NCBI RefSeq assembly: GCF_009696005.1
Contig: NZ_VUMV01000002.1
Span: 62,001-126,000, forward strand
Source: Bilifractor porci
Lineage (GTDB): Bacteria; Bacillota; Clostridia; Lachnospirales; Lachnospiraceae
DNA length: 64,000 nt
Direction: 5' to 3'
Shown: positions 35,010-44,628 of the stretch, piece by piece
How the letters are laid out: each line of letters opens with the position of its first letter
How positions within the stretch are numbered: the first letter of the stretch is position 1
The notes under the pieces: generated by a model
What the model saw: the letters and a program-made list of their open reading frames with translations, nothing else
Database searches by the model: none
What the model was told of the DNA's origin: nothing
Program-made: the position numbers and the translations under genes

Positions 35010-36398
35010 TTGAAAAAAATCACACAGGATTTCCGCACCGGCGCGAGCAGAGCTGCGCTGATGCTTTTATCCGCTGTTCTTCTGGCTGGATCGCTGTCTG
35101 GCTGCGGGCTGCGGGAGACGCTGGAGAAACTGGCCGGGGAGGGCGGCACAGGAGAAAACGGACAGACGGCTGCCTCCGCTGTACCAGAAGGGGATCAGAA
35201 CGGAGGCACTGCGGATTCCCCGGCGGCGGTTTCGGCTTCCTCCGAAGACTTTGAAGAGAATTCCGACGGCGGGTTTCTGGAGCAGCTTGCGCGGAACCCG
35301 CTGAACGCGGACAAATATCAGGATAATATTCCGGATGAGGAGAGCCTTTTCCGGAATGCAGCCACGGATTATTTCTTTTATAATCAGCTGACGGACGAGG
35401 AAAAAATCATTTACGATGCCATGAAAACGGTGGCGGGGCATCCGGAATCCACGGAGTATCACAAGCGGATGGAGATTGCGGCAGATCCGTCCTCGGATGC
35501 GTTTAAGCAAGAGGTGAACCGGGCATATGACGCCCTGATCTACGATCACCCGGAAATGTTCTGGCTGCGGGAGGGAAGCGGAAGCTTTACCTATTATTAT
35601 CTGGATTCCTTTCATCTGGGGGATCAGTACGCCGTGATGCTGCAGCTGACGGAGCCATATCAGAATTATCAGGCGGAGATGACGGCCTTTAACAGTGCGG
35701 TGGACAGCTTTTTTTCCGATATTGACACGACACAGGCTGCACCCTGGCTGGCTCTGCGTATTCATGACAAATTGAACAGTCTGGTCTCTTATGACTGTGA
35801 GCTGGCGGACGCCGTGACGGATACAGGCTCCGCATCCTTTGACCTGTCGTATTCCGCATACGGAGCCCTGGTGGCTGACAGCAGGGGCGACGCCAACACA
35901 GCGCTCTGCGACGGGTACACCTATGCCTACCAGTATCTGCTGCAGCAGGTGGGCATTCCGGTGGTACGGGTAACCGGACAGGCGGGAAAATCTGCAGATG
36001 ATCTGCAGCCACATTCCTGGACGGTTATTTCACTGGACGGAGAATGGTATGAGACAGATCCCACCTGGGATGACATAGAACCGGATCTGAATTCCGGGGA
36101 CGCAGACCAGACGATTGTCCAGGCGGCGGTCAGTGACACGGCCTACTGGAACAGGGTGCGTCATTATATGTATGACCTGACGACAGAACAGATTTCCAAT
36201 TACACTGCGGACGACAGCTACACCTACTACATCACGACAGACGAGTACAGCGGCTACGCGAAATTTCTGGACGATTCCGTGCACATCCGCACCACGCAGG
36301 GCGAGGGAGAAGCACAAGGAGATACGCTCTCCTGGCTGGCGCCCACCGCCACGGGAACGACTTACACGTATGATTATCTGATTCAGAACGGGGGATAA
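35010..36398 (+). CDS. Lipoprotein with transglutaminase-like domain
   Basis: 462 residues. Signal peptide with lipobox LSGC (Cys32), a Ser/Glu/Gly-rich linker to about residue 85, then a domain with the transglutaminase-like triad: Cys in ALCDGYTYAYQY near residue 300, His in QPHSWTVI near 335 and Asp in ETDPTWDD near 350. Such secreted proteins in Clostridia probably act as peptidases or wall cross-link enzymes. Start TTG 35010 after AGGGGTAAGA; no in-frame ATG exists upstream of the signal peptide. Confidence 0.82.
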   Translation: MKKITQDFRTGASRAALMLLSAVLLAGSLSGCGLRETLEKLAGEGGTGENGQTAASAVPEGDQNGGTADSPAAVSASSEDFEENSDGGFLEQLARNPLNADKYQDNIPDEESLFRNAATDYFFYNQLTDEEKIIYDAMKTVAGHPESTEYHKRMEIAADPSSDAFKQEVNRAYDALIYDHPEMFWLREGSGSFTYYYLDSFHLGDQYAVMLQLTEPYQNYQAEMTAFNSAVDSFFSDIDTTQAAPWLALRIHDKLNSLVSYDCELADAVTDTGSASFDLSYSAYGALVADSRGDANTALCDGYTYAYQYLLQQVGIPVVRVTGQAGKSADDLQPHSWTVISLDGEWYETDPTWDDIEPDLNSGDADQTIVQAAVSDTAYWNRVRHYMYDLTTEQISNYTADDSYTYYITTDEYSGYAKFLDDSVHIRTTQGEGEAQGDTLSWLAPTATGTTYTYDYLIQNGG

Positions 36399-36411
36399 CT
36401 GTATCCTCCGT

Positions 36412-37035
36412 TTATTCTGTCTGTCTGTTGCTGGTGTATCCGATCAGTATCTGATGAATGCTCTGGTGCAGCCAGGGCAGATAGGTGTTCAGGTCGCATG
36501 GGGACTCATAGACAATGCAGCTGTAGCCGGTGGAACCGACCAGCTCGATAATGGTAAAAAGCAGGAGATTCGGATGCCCGCATTCCAGGTGATCCGCCTT
36601 TAACGCCTGCAGAAAGCCCTCGTAGAATTCTGTCAGCTGCGGCACATCGTCCGGCTGCGCAGAGGCAAAACGAAACAGTCCCCAGGAAAGATTCTTGGAG
36701 ATGAACCTCAGCAGCATGGGATTTGCCTGCAGATAATTCAGAATATAGTCTGTGATGCCGAAAATATAATCCTCCAGTGTCTTTGGCTTCTCCGGGCGCA
36801 GCTCCAGGGCTTTCAGCGCCTCCTGCATCAGCTGAGCGGATTTTCTGGCCACAAGCTGATCCCGCAGATCATATTTATCCTTGAAATACAGATAAAACGT
36901 TCCCTTGGCCAAACCGGCTCTTTTGGATATATCCGATATGGTGGTTTTGGAAAACCCCTGCTCCACAAACAGATCGAACGCGGTCTGAAGAAGGGACGTC
37001 CGTTTATTTCTTTTATTCACTTCAACTTTTCCCAT
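36412..37035 (-). CDS. TetR/AcrR-family repressor next to RND exporter
   Basis: 207 residues with an N-terminal helix-turn-helix (TTISDISKRAGLAKGTFYLY) and a divergent C-terminal ligand domain. GGAGGAG precedes ATG 37035. It is divergent from the RND/coiled-coil operon, and a perfect TGACCA-A-TGGTCA palindrome overlaps the -35 box of that operon. It is very likely the local repressor, released by an exported compound (inference). Confidence 0.9.
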   Translation of the reverse strand: MGKVEVNKRNKRTSLLQTAFDLFVEQGFSKTTISDISKRAGLAKGTFYLYFKDKYDLRDQLVARKSAQLMQEALKALELRPEKPKTLEDYIFGITDYILNYLQANPMLLRFISKNLSWGLFRFASAQPDDVPQLTEFYEGFLQALKADHLECGHPNLLLFTIIELVGSTGYSCIVYESPCDLNTYLPWLHQSIHQILIGYTSNRQTE

Positions 37036-37207
37036 GGCTGCTCCTCCGCTGCCTGTGCATCCTGAATCCGGCCGTCTGCTTCGGTCTTCTGTAACATCCT
37101 TCGTCCGGTACGTTTAACTGTTCCAGGCCGTTTGGGTCACAGAGAACCACGCAAAGGCCTGCTGGTACTACTAGTCTACCACTGTTTAGGGGGAAGCGGA
37201 GAGAAAA

Positions 37208-37226
37208 ATAATGACCAAAATTCATT
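37208..37226. promoter_or_regulatory. Second candidate TetR site
   Basis: AATGACCAAAATTCATT at 37210-37226 shares the ATGACCA half-site with the perfect operator at 37261 and is itself an imperfect inverted repeat (AATGA/TCATT). It could regulate the tetR promoter. Confidence 0.4.
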
Positions 37227-37259
37227 TTAATTGTTTGAATTTATTGTGAAACATAAACA

Positions 37260-37288
37260 TTGACCAATGGTCATTTGTGAAATAAGAT
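37260..37288 (+). promoter_or_regulatory. Promoter of the RND exporter operon with overlapping operator
   Basis: TTGACC at 37260-37265 and TAAGAT at 37283-37288 have a 17-base spacer. The palindrome TGACCATTGGTCA-type operator (TGACCA, A, TGGTCA at 37261-37273) covers the -35 box, so a bound TetR dimer would block polymerase. A 5' leader of about 175 bases follows. Confidence 0.7.
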
Positions 37289-37469
37289 GAGAGAGGCGTT
37301 GGGAGCAGTCCCTGTGTTCTGGTCTGTACCGGTTTCTCTCTGTGATAAAAGATGAGGACAAAAGGGTTGGGACGCTTCCGTATTACAGATAAAGATATGA
37401 TTACAGTGTCGGAAGTTATGCCGCAATCATATTTTTGGCAGCTATATCAAAATATTAAAAGGATAGGGG

Positions 37470-39734
37470 TTGATTAGTTTGATTAAGGTAGGAAAGTGGA
37501 TTGCCAGACACAGAGTCCTGATTCTGGTCGTGGCAGTTATCCTTCTGTTCCCGTCCATGTATGGCTTTGAGCATACCCGGACGAATTACGACCTTCTGAC
37601 TTATCTTCCGGACACCCTGGAGACCGTAAAGGGACAGGACATTCTGGTGGATGAGTACGGAATGGGAGCGTTTTCCATGATCGTGGTGGAAAACGAGGAT
37701 CTGAAGGATGTCGCAAAGCTGGAAAAGGATATCGAGGCCATCCCGCATGTTAAGGATGTGCTCTGGTATGACGATGTAGCGGATATCAATCTTCCGGTGG
37801 ATATGATTCCGAAGAACCTCCGGGAAAAGTTCTTTAACGGGGACGCTACCATGATGATTGCCCTTCTGGACGATTCCACATCCGCGGATTCCTCCATGGA
37901 GGCCGTGGAACAGATACGGCAGACGGTTAAGGACGACTGCTACGTCTCCGGAATGACTGCCATCCTGAACGACCTGAAGAGCCTGACCGACCAGGAACTT
38001 CCTATTTATGTAACGATAGCCGTTGCCCTCTGTCTGGCCGCACTTCTTTTACTGACAGATTCCTTTGCGGTGCCGTTTCTGTTTCTGATCGATATTGGAA
38101 TGGCGATTATCTACAATATGGGAACCAACATGGTGTTCGGCCAGATCTCCTACATTACCAAGGCCGTCGCCGCGGTTCTGCAGCTGGGCGTGACCACCGA
38201 CTACTCCATCTTCCTGCTGGGAAGCTACCGGGAGAATAAGGAAAGATTCCCCGGCGACAATAACCGTGCCATGGGGCACGCAATTTCTAACACCTTCAAG
38301 TCCATTATCGGAAGTTCCGTCACGACGATCGCGGGATTTATCGCCCTCTGCTTTATGAGCTTCAGCCTGGGCTTCGACATGGGACTGGTTATGGCTAAGG
38401 GTGTTCTGTTTGGCGTATTAAGCTGCGTGACCATCCTTCCGGCGCTGGTTCTTATTTTTGACAAGCTGATTACCAAAACCACGCACAGACCTCTTCTGCG
38501 GAATACCGACAGGCTGTCCGATTTTGTCACAAAGCACTGGGTGATCTGGCTGGTCATCTTCGCGGTGATGTTTGTTCCGGCTCTGTACGGCAACAACAAC
38601 GTGAAAAATTACTACGATATGTCCGGTTCTCTTCCGAAAACCCTTCCGTCCAGCATTGCGGAGACAAAGCTGGAGGATGACTTCGGCAGCAGTACCATGC
38701 ATGTGATTCTGATGGACAAGGATCTTCCGGCAAAGGACCAGAAGGCTGTCCTGGATCAGATTGACGACGTGGACGGTGTAAACTACTGCATCGGCATCCG
38801 CTCCCTGGTAGGATCGGAAGTTCCGGATTCCATGATTCCGGCAAAAGCAAAGAGCATGCTGGAGAGTGATAAATACACGCTGGCCTTTGTCAGCAGCCAG
38901 TACTACACAGGCTCCGACGAAGTAAACGCGCAGATCGACGACATCAACAAAATCCTGAAGCAGTATGACCCCAACGGCATGCTGATCGGCGAAGCTCCGC
39001 TGACCCATGATCTGGTGGATGTCACGAATGTGGACTTCATGCACGTAAACACGGCATCCATCGGAATTATCTTCTTCATTATTCTGTTCGTGTTCAAGTC
39101 CTTCTCGCTGCCGGTGATTCTGGAAGCGACCATCGAATTTGCCATCTTTGTCAACATGGCCATTGAATTCTACACGGGAACATCGGTTTCCTTTGTAACA
39201 AGCATTGTCCTGGGCACCGTCCAGCTGGGTTCCACCGTTGACTACGCCATCCTGATGACAAGCCGGTTCCAGAAGGAAAGACAGAGAGGACGGGATAAAA
39301 AGACGGCTGTAACAATCGCGCACCGCGCTTGTATGCCATCCATCATCACCTCCGGAGCAGCCTTCTTCGCCGCAACCTTCGGCGTGGCCGTATATTCGGA
39401 CATCGATGTGATCCACTCCATCTGCATGATGCTGGCACGAGGCGCACTGATCAGTATGGTGACGGTTATCTTCGTGCTGCCCGGCTGGTTCATGCTGCTG
39501 GATGGATTTATCGAAAAGACGTCCATCGATTTCCTGGGAACAAAGAAAGCTGCCCGTAAGGCAGCCGCCCAGAGCAGACGGATCGGCACTGCAGCCACGG
39601 CTGCAGCGGCAGGAAGCGGACAGGTTTCCGGAGCTTCCGGTGATACTGGTGTGACCGGCGCGTCCGGCATGGAGACGGCGGAAGACAGCAGCAAGACATC
39701 CGGGGATTCCGAAAAACAGGACTTTAAAGAGTAA
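37470..39734 (+). CDS. RND superfamily (MMPL-type) exporter
   Basis: 754 residues, two repeats of one helix, an extracytoplasmic loop and five helices. Conserved helix-4 motifs occur in both halves: TTDYSIFLLGSYRE and STVDYAILMTSRFQ. The C-terminal 60 residues are an Ala/Gly/Ser-rich cytoplasmic tail. Such proteins use the proton gradient to export lipids, drugs or peptides. Start is TTG 37470 or, with better spacing from AGGGG, TTG 37479. Followed after 90 bases by the coiled-coil protein, its likely partner. Confidence 0.88.
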   Translation: MISLIKVGKWIARHRVLILVVAVILLFPSMYGFEHTRTNYDLLTYLPDTLETVKGQDILVDEYGMGAFSMIVVENEDLKDVAKLEKDIEAIPHVKDVLWYDDVADINLPVDMIPKNLREKFFNGDATMMIALLDDSTSADSSMEAVEQIRQTVKDDCYVSGMTAILNDLKSLTDQELPIYVTIAVALCLAALLLLTDSFAVPFLFLIDIGMAIIYNMGTNMVFGQISYITKAVAAVLQLGVTTDYSIFLLGSYRENKERFPGDNNRAMGHAISNTFKSIIGSSVTTIAGFIALCFMSFSLGFDMGLVMAKGVLFGVLSCVTILPALVLIFDKLITKTTHRPLLRNTDRLSDFVTKHWVIWLVIFAVMFVPALYGNNNVKNYYDMSGSLPKTLPSSIAETKLEDDFGSSTMHVILMDKDLPAKDQKAVLDQIDDVDGVNYCIGIRSLVGSEVPDSMIPAKAKSMLESDKYTLAFVSSQYYTGSDEVNAQIDDINKILKQYDPNGMLIGEAPLTHDLVDVTNVDFMHVNTASIGIIFFIILFVFKSFSLPVILEATIEFAIFVNMAIEFYTGTSVSFVTSIVLGTVQLGSTVDYAILMTSRFQKERQRGRDKKTAVTIAHRACMPSIITSGAAFFAATFGVAVYSDIDVIHSICMMLARGALISMVTVIFVLPGWFMLLDGFIEKTSIDFLGTKKAARKAAAQSRRIGTAATAAAAGSGQVSGASGDTGVTGASGMETAEDSSKTSGDSEKQDFKE

Positions 39735-39823
39735 AAATCTGATAAACAGGAATAAGGATAGTTAAATAAAGCTAATCATACTGTCCGGGCTTAGACGGGA
39801 ATCTAAGAGAATCGAGGAAGAAT

Positions 39824-42715
39824 ATGAACCGCAATAGAAAAATAAAGGTAAAAAAGTTAAATAAGCCACTGGCAATCGGAATGGCAGCCCTTATGGGCGC
39901 TGTTCCCATGGTCACAGCCGCGCCCGTATTCGCGGACAGCGCGCAGACGGCCGATTCCGCAGTAACCAAAGACGAGACGGTCTATGTCAATGCGGACGCC
40001 TCCGGAAAAACATCCAAGATTACGGTATCCGATCAGCTGACAAACGCGGGTTCGCAGAAAACGGTAGAGGACGCCTCCGATCTTTCTGACATTCAGAACG
40101 TCAAGGGCGACGAGACCTACAGCGGCTCCGGCAGCAACATGACATGGACCACAGACGGAGAGGATATCTTCTACCAGGGAACATCCAACAAGGAGCTCCC
40201 GGTAGGCGTCAGTTTCACCTATCTGCTGGATGGCAAGGAAATTGCCCCGAAGGATCTGATCGGAAAAAGCGGTAAGCTGACCATTAAGATCAAATATACC
40301 AACAACACCAGCACATCCGTGGACATCAACGGGAAAAAGCAGGATGTACAGACACCGTTTATGATGATTACCGGACTGATTATGCCGTCCGAGACCTTCT
40401 CCAATGTAACCGTGGATAACGGCAAGGTAATTAACGACGGCAGCAGAAACGTGGTCGTGGCATACGGAATGCCCGGCCTCCGGGAGAGCCTGAACATAGA
40501 CGGTTATACCTCGGATGACAGCAGCAAAACAACTTCTGAGGAAAGCGTGAGCAGCACATCTTCGGAGGACAGCAGCAAAGCGGCATCGGACAGCAGCGCA
40601 TCTTCAGAGGACAGCGGCAAAAAGACTTCCGATAATAAGGACAGTAAGAGCACCGAAGATAAAATCGACGAGAAAACCCAGACGGTGAAAGATAAAATTG
40701 CGGACATCAACATTCCGGACACCGTAGAGATCACTGCGGATGTGACAGATTTTGAGATGAGCTCCACCTACACGGTTGCCATGGACAGCATCTTTGATGA
40801 TATCGACGTGGACGACATCGATGATTCCGACGACCTTCGCGATTCACTGAACGAGCTGGAGGACGCCGCTGTAAAGCTTGCGGACGGCAGCAGCGAACTG
40901 AAGGACGGCACCTCCGAGCTGGCCACAAAATATAAAGATCTGGACAGCGGCATCAAGCAGCTGAAGGAAGGACTGGACACCGCGGCAAGCGGGGTGAATG
41001 CTCTGGCTTCGCAGGCACCGGATGCGGCAAATGGAGCCAAGGCTCTGGCAAATGGAACGACAGCGCTGAAAAATACAATGGATGGTTTTTCCAGTGATAC
41101 AAAGACGCTGAACAGTATTTCTTCTGCCGCGTCAAAACAGGCCAGTGATGAAGTCGGAGCTCAGCTGAGCAATAGTGATGCCTTAAATAAACAAGCGGAA
41201 GCAATAGGAAAATCTGCAGCCGCCTCGGCAGTGCAGACAATAAACAGCCAGACGAAAACAATCGGCGACACGGCAGTGGCAGGAGTCAACGCACAGCTTG
41301 AGGACAAGGCGAAAGCGGCGGGAGTAAGTGCGAAAAGTACCGCTGAAGCAAGCGTAAATGAGAAAGAAGTCGGGGACGCGGCTGTAAATGTGGTGAATCA
41401 GTCACTGGACAAAGCGGCAGAGGATGCATCCAATCAGGCGTCACAGCAGGCCGCCGCAGCAGTGACAGGAGATGAGAAGCTGAAGGCACTGGCATCACAG
41501 GCGGGAGCAGCGGCGAAAAGCACGGTTCAGAAAAATGCAGATCAGACTAAGGCAAAGGCCAGCAGTGATGCGGCAGGATCGTCGGCGGTTACAGAAGCAG
41601 CGAAGGCTTTGTCCAGCGGTATCGGTTCTGCTGTGTCCGGGACGGTTTCTTCCAAGCTGAAAGGCGCGGCCTCGGGCATCTCTTCCAATATTACAGCAGG
41701 TCAGATGGCAGTAATATTGGAAGCATCCGGTATGCCACAGGATGACGCAAACAAGTATGCTGCGGCAGTGGCGTCAACGGTCAACAGCAGTGTGAATACC
41801 TCTATTTCTACGCAGCTCAGCGGTATCTCGGTCAGTGCAGATGATATTACGAACGCAGTTTCCGCTTCTGTAACCTCGACGCTGCAGCAAGTGGCAGGCA
41901 GCGCGGCGGGAGAGGCCGCTGAGGCTGCGGCAGAGAGTGCGGCAGAGAAGGCGGCTTCCGGAACAGTTATCCAGATACCGGCAGATATTGTCGGAACAGC
42001 AGCGGGGAACGCAGCGGCAAGTGCGGTAAAGGCAACAGCGCCTGCAACCGCAAGAGAGACTGCGGTAGAGACAGCAAAGGCAACAGCCGGGACGACCGCA
42101 TATAATGTTGCGTATAACACAGTAAAGAGTACGGCACCTGAGGTGGCAAGAACAACAGCTACACAGGTTGCGCCTCTGGTGGCATCTTCTGTCGGGGAGA
42201 AGGTTGGAGCGGAGACCTTTAAGGCTGTTGCCAAGCAGTCCGGTCAGGAAGTGGCATCCCAGGTAGCAGGAAAGACATCGGTATCGGTTGCAAAGCAGGT
42301 TGTGTCGAATTTCCTGAATCCGATTGCCGCGCTTAATACGGGTGCGGTTACGTTGAGCAACGGACTGTCAGCACTTCCCTCCGGAGCGCAGCAGCTGCAG
42401 TCCGGAATGAAACAGCTCAGCAGCGGCGCGGAGCAGCTGCAGTCCGGCAGCAGCCAGGTGGTGACCGGTATTGACAAGCTGAACGACGGCGCAGAGGAGC
42501 TTTCCTCCGGCATGAACGAGTTCAAGGATGATGGGATTCTTCCGCTTACAAAGGCCATGAATGAGCTGCTGGATACTACAGATGACATCCAGTCCAGACT
42601 GAAAGCACTGGCATCCGATCAGGTTTCCTACAAGAACTACAGCGGAATTTCGGACGGAATGACCGGAAGCGTGAAGTTTGTTATCGAGACAGACGAGCTG
42701 GAAAAAGACGAGTAA
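39824..42715 (+). CDS. Large secreted coiled-coil protein, RND-exporter partner
   Basis: 963 residues. Basic N-terminus and signal peptide to about residue 38 (MVTAAPVFADSA), a beta-rich part to about 220, a Ser/Asp/Lys linker (225-295), then heptads of the form LxxGxxxLxxG (DGSSELKDGTSELATKYKDL), a long Ala/Ser/Val-rich region of helical repeats (about 420-830), and again SGAQQLQSGMKQLSSGAEQL. The GxxxL heptads are like those of YhgE/Pip and MMPL-associated proteins. It has no clear C-terminal anchor. I infer an extracellular tether or adaptor for the RND pump. A terminator follows. Confidence 0.7.
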   Translation: MNRNRKIKVKKLNKPLAIGMAALMGAVPMVTAAPVFADSAQTADSAVTKDETVYVNADASGKTSKITVSDQLTNAGSQKTVEDASDLSDIQNVKGDETYSGSGSNMTWTTDGEDIFYQGTSNKELPVGVSFTYLLDGKEIAPKDLIGKSGKLTIKIKYTNNTSTSVDINGKKQDVQTPFMMITGLIMPSETFSNVTVDNGKVINDGSRNVVVAYGMPGLRESLNIDGYTSDDSSKTTSEESVSSTSSEDSSKAASDSSASSEDSGKKTSDNKDSKSTEDKIDEKTQTVKDKIADINIPDTVEITADVTDFEMSSTYTVAMDSIFDDIDVDDIDDSDDLRDSLNELEDAAVKLADGSSELKDGTSELATKYKDLDSGIKQLKEGLDTAASGVNALASQAPDAANGAKALANGTTALKNTMDGFSSDTKTLNSISSAASKQASDEVGAQLSNSDALNKQAEAIGKSAAASAVQTINSQTKTIGDTAVAGVNAQLEDKAKAAGVSAKSTAEASVNEKEVGDAAVNVVNQSLDKAAEDASNQASQQAAAAVTGDEKLKALASQAGAAAKSTVQKNADQTKAKASSDAAGSSAVTEAAKALSSGIGSAVSGTVSSKLKGAASGISSNITAGQMAVILEASGMPQDDANKYAAAVASTVNSSVNTSISTQLSGISVSADDITNAVSASVTSTLQQVAGSAAGEAAEAAAESAAEKAASGTVIQIPADIVGTAAGNAAASAVKATAPATARETAVETAKATAGTTAYNVAYNTVKSTAPEVARTTATQVAPLVASSVGEKVGAETFKAVAKQSGQEVASQVAGKTSVSVAKQVVSNFLNPIAALNTGAVTLSNGLSALPSGAQQLQSGMKQLSSGAEQLQSGSSQVVTGIDKLNDGAEELSSGMNEFKDDGILPLTKAMNELLDTTDDIQSRLKALASDQVSYKNYSGISDGMTGSVKFVIETDELEKDE

Positions 42716-42790
42716 TTTCTTTTTCTGCGGGTAATACCCCAAAATAACACACTGGGTCATTTCATTCATATCAAACATAAAGAAAAAGGG

Positions 42791-42834
42791 AAAACAGACA
42801 TTGCGGAAAAAAATCTGTAGTGTCTGTTTTTTTT
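42791..42834 (+). terminator. Terminator of the RND/coiled-coil operon
   Basis: Perfect 10-bp stem AAAACAGACA / TGTCTGTTTT with eight T residues in total at the end. Confidence 0.9.
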
Positions 42835-43043
42835 ATCCCGGAGTCATTCGGATGGGAATACAGCAGCATCGATATCGTTTTCCCTGCATCTCCTGAAGAG
42901 GATTGCGTAACACAGAAAATATTTGAATTTTAGATAGGAGATGGATCTTTGAAATTCCGTTCCAGTGAATTAAAGATACATCGGAAAAGAAAAGGATTGA
43001 ATAATTGCATTGCAAAAATTATAGTATAATCGGAGGGAAGAGA

Positions 43044-43217
43044 ATGGCAAATGTAGGACGCCCAAAGGGCGAAAATAACAAGGATTATAATTACACGCTC
43101 CGGATAGACGAGCAGACGAGAAAAAGATTAGAAGCGTACTGTGAAAAAATGAAAATCCAAAAATCAGAAGCAATCAGACAGGCGCTAGAATTGCTGCTGG
43201 TAGAAGAATATAAATAA
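43044..43217 (+). CDS. Ribbon-helix-helix (CopG-like) small protein
   Basis: 57 residues from ATG 43044, with GGAGGGAAG before it. After a basic N-terminus (MANVGRPKGENNKDYNYTLR) it has the beta-strand and two helices of the RHH fold (RIDEQTRKRLEAYCEKM, SEAIRQALELLL). Such proteins are DNA-binding dimers, often antitoxins or plasmid and transposon regulators. No toxin is adjacent; the next gene is an Rpn-type nuclease 181 bases on. TATAAT at 43025 may be its -10. Confidence 0.75.
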   Translation: MANVGRPKGENNKDYNYTLRIDEQTRKRLEAYCEKMKIQKSEAIRQALELLLVEEYK

Positions 43218-43398
43218 AAGGATGTATCAAAAAGGCGCTACAGGTGACAGGATATTTACAGATGGGAGCACAGAATATACGGTTTGGACTGACATTGCGT
43301 CTGAACAGTAACTGATGGGACTGAGAGGCATTCACAGCCCTCTTCCTTGTCATGATTAAGAAAAAATGATAAGGTACGAATAGAAGATAAAGTACAAT

Positions 43399-44343
43399 AT
43401 GGGAAAAGAAAAAGATTTATCAGAAAAAATACTGGAAGAATATAACGATGTCTTCGCAGACATAGTAAATGGTATTGTCTTCAAAGGTAAACCGATCATT
43501 CAGCCAGAGGATCTTCAAAACACAATGCTTGAGGCAATGTACCGTTCTGTCGGAAATGGTAAAATCCGAAGCCAGGAACGGGACGTGGCAAAAATATGGA
43601 AGAAAAATGGCATAAAAATCGCTCTTTGCGGATTGGAAAACCAGACAATGGTGGATAAATACATGCCTCTTCGGATCATGGGGTATGAAGGCCTTTCCTA
43701 TCGGGATATGTTAAAAAACGGAAGTGCTGATGTATACCCTGTCATGACATTAGTTTTGTATTTCGGAGACGAGCATTGGCAATCGCCAAAAAGTGTAAAG
43801 GGGATTTTTGCGGATAAACCATATTTGGAAGAGATGGACGGATACCTTAATGATGTCAAGGCGAACATCTGTGAGGTAGCATTTCTGACAGAAGAAGAAA
43901 TCAATAATTTTCAAAGTGATTTTAAAATTGTCGCCAACTTTTTCGCCAGCAAACGGAAAGATCCGGACTACGTTCCAGACGATAAACAGATAATGGGACA
44001 TGTGGAAGATGTCCTGTGGCTTCTTTCAGCTGTTACGGGTGACAATAGATACCGGGACATATGTTACGAGAAAGATTTTGAGGAGGTACATACGATGTGT
44101 GATGTGGCTCAAAGATTAGAGGACAGAGGAAGAGTTTCTGGATTAAAAGAAGGCATAAAAGAAGGCATAAAAGAAGGAAGAAAAGAAGGGATAAAAGAAG
44201 GCGGATTGATTATGCTGTATCGTCTGGCCTCAGAAGGCACAATAACCATTGATCAGGCAGTAAACGCGGCGCTGCCTTATGGCGTTAAGAACGCAGAGGA
44301 TTTCCGAAAGAGAGCAATGCTGGCCGGATATAATCTGAAGTAA
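43399..44343 (+). CDS. Rpn/PD-(D/E)XK nuclease family putative transposase
   Basis: 314 residues of the large clostridial family related to recombination-promoting nucleases: EYNDVFADIVNGIVF, the nuclease core DVAKIWKKNGIKIALCGLEN with Q/E and K near it, PLRIMGYEGLSYR and YPVMTLVLYFGD. The C-terminal part contains a run of KEGI repeats (residues about 249-268), encoded by near-perfect 12-bp DNA repeats, which likely forms a helix. These proteins promote RecA-independent DNA exchange or act in phage conflict (family knowledge). No ribosome site or terminal repeats are seen. Confidence 0.85.
   Translation: MGKEKDLSEKILEEYNDVFADIVNGIVFKGKPIIQPEDLQNTMLEAMYRSVGNGKIRSQERDVAKIWKKNGIKIALCGLENQTMVDKYMPLRIMGYEGLSYRDMLKNGSADVYPVMTLVLYFGDEHWQSPKSVKGIFADKPYLEEMDGYLNDVKANICEVAFLTEEEINNFQSDFKIVANFFASKRKDPDYVPDDKQIMGHVEDVLWLLSAVTGDNRYRDICYEKDFEEVHTMCDVAQRLEDRGRVSGLKEGIKEGIKEGRKEGIKEGGLIMLYRLASEGTITIDQAVNAALPYGVKNAEDFRKRAMLAGYNLK
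44143..44203 (+). repeat. In-frame 12-bp repeats encoding KEGI units
   Basis: About five copies of a 12-bp unit similar to AAAGAAGGCATA lie inside the Rpn gene. Copy number in such tracts often varies by slippage. Confidence 0.85.
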
Positions 44344-44364
44344 GCGGACATACGCGGGCAAAAC

Positions 44365-44463
44365 AGCAACATCCCTCCCAAGGTTATAGACGGGCTGGGA
44401 AAGACAGAAGGAAATATGACCCCAAATAGCAGCATCCTTCCCAGGGTCATAGACGGGCAGGAA
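44365..44463 (+). repeat. 63-bp-period imperfect tandem repeat
   Basis: AGCAACATCCCTCCC and AGCAGCATCCTTCCC begin two copies of a 35-base segment at 44365 and 44428, each ending ATAGACGGGC and a GG-rich tail. It lies just downstream of the Rpn gene. Confidence 0.75.
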
Positions 44464-44628
44464 AAAGTATAGAGAAACATGACGTGGCTGGCAAGAATCC
44501 CCAAATGGATTGCAGGCAGGCAAGGCGGGCACCTTTCTCTTTGCTTCTCCCTGCCTTCTTTTGCGTCTTGGGAAAATATGCTAGAATATGCTGGGCGAAA
44601 ATGAAAGTCGGCTGTTTTAAGGAGTGTT

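Noticed and set aside
43391-43398. TACAAT directly before the Rpn start codon as a -10 box
   Set aside because: It abuts the ATG, which would leave no room for transcription start and ribosome binding.
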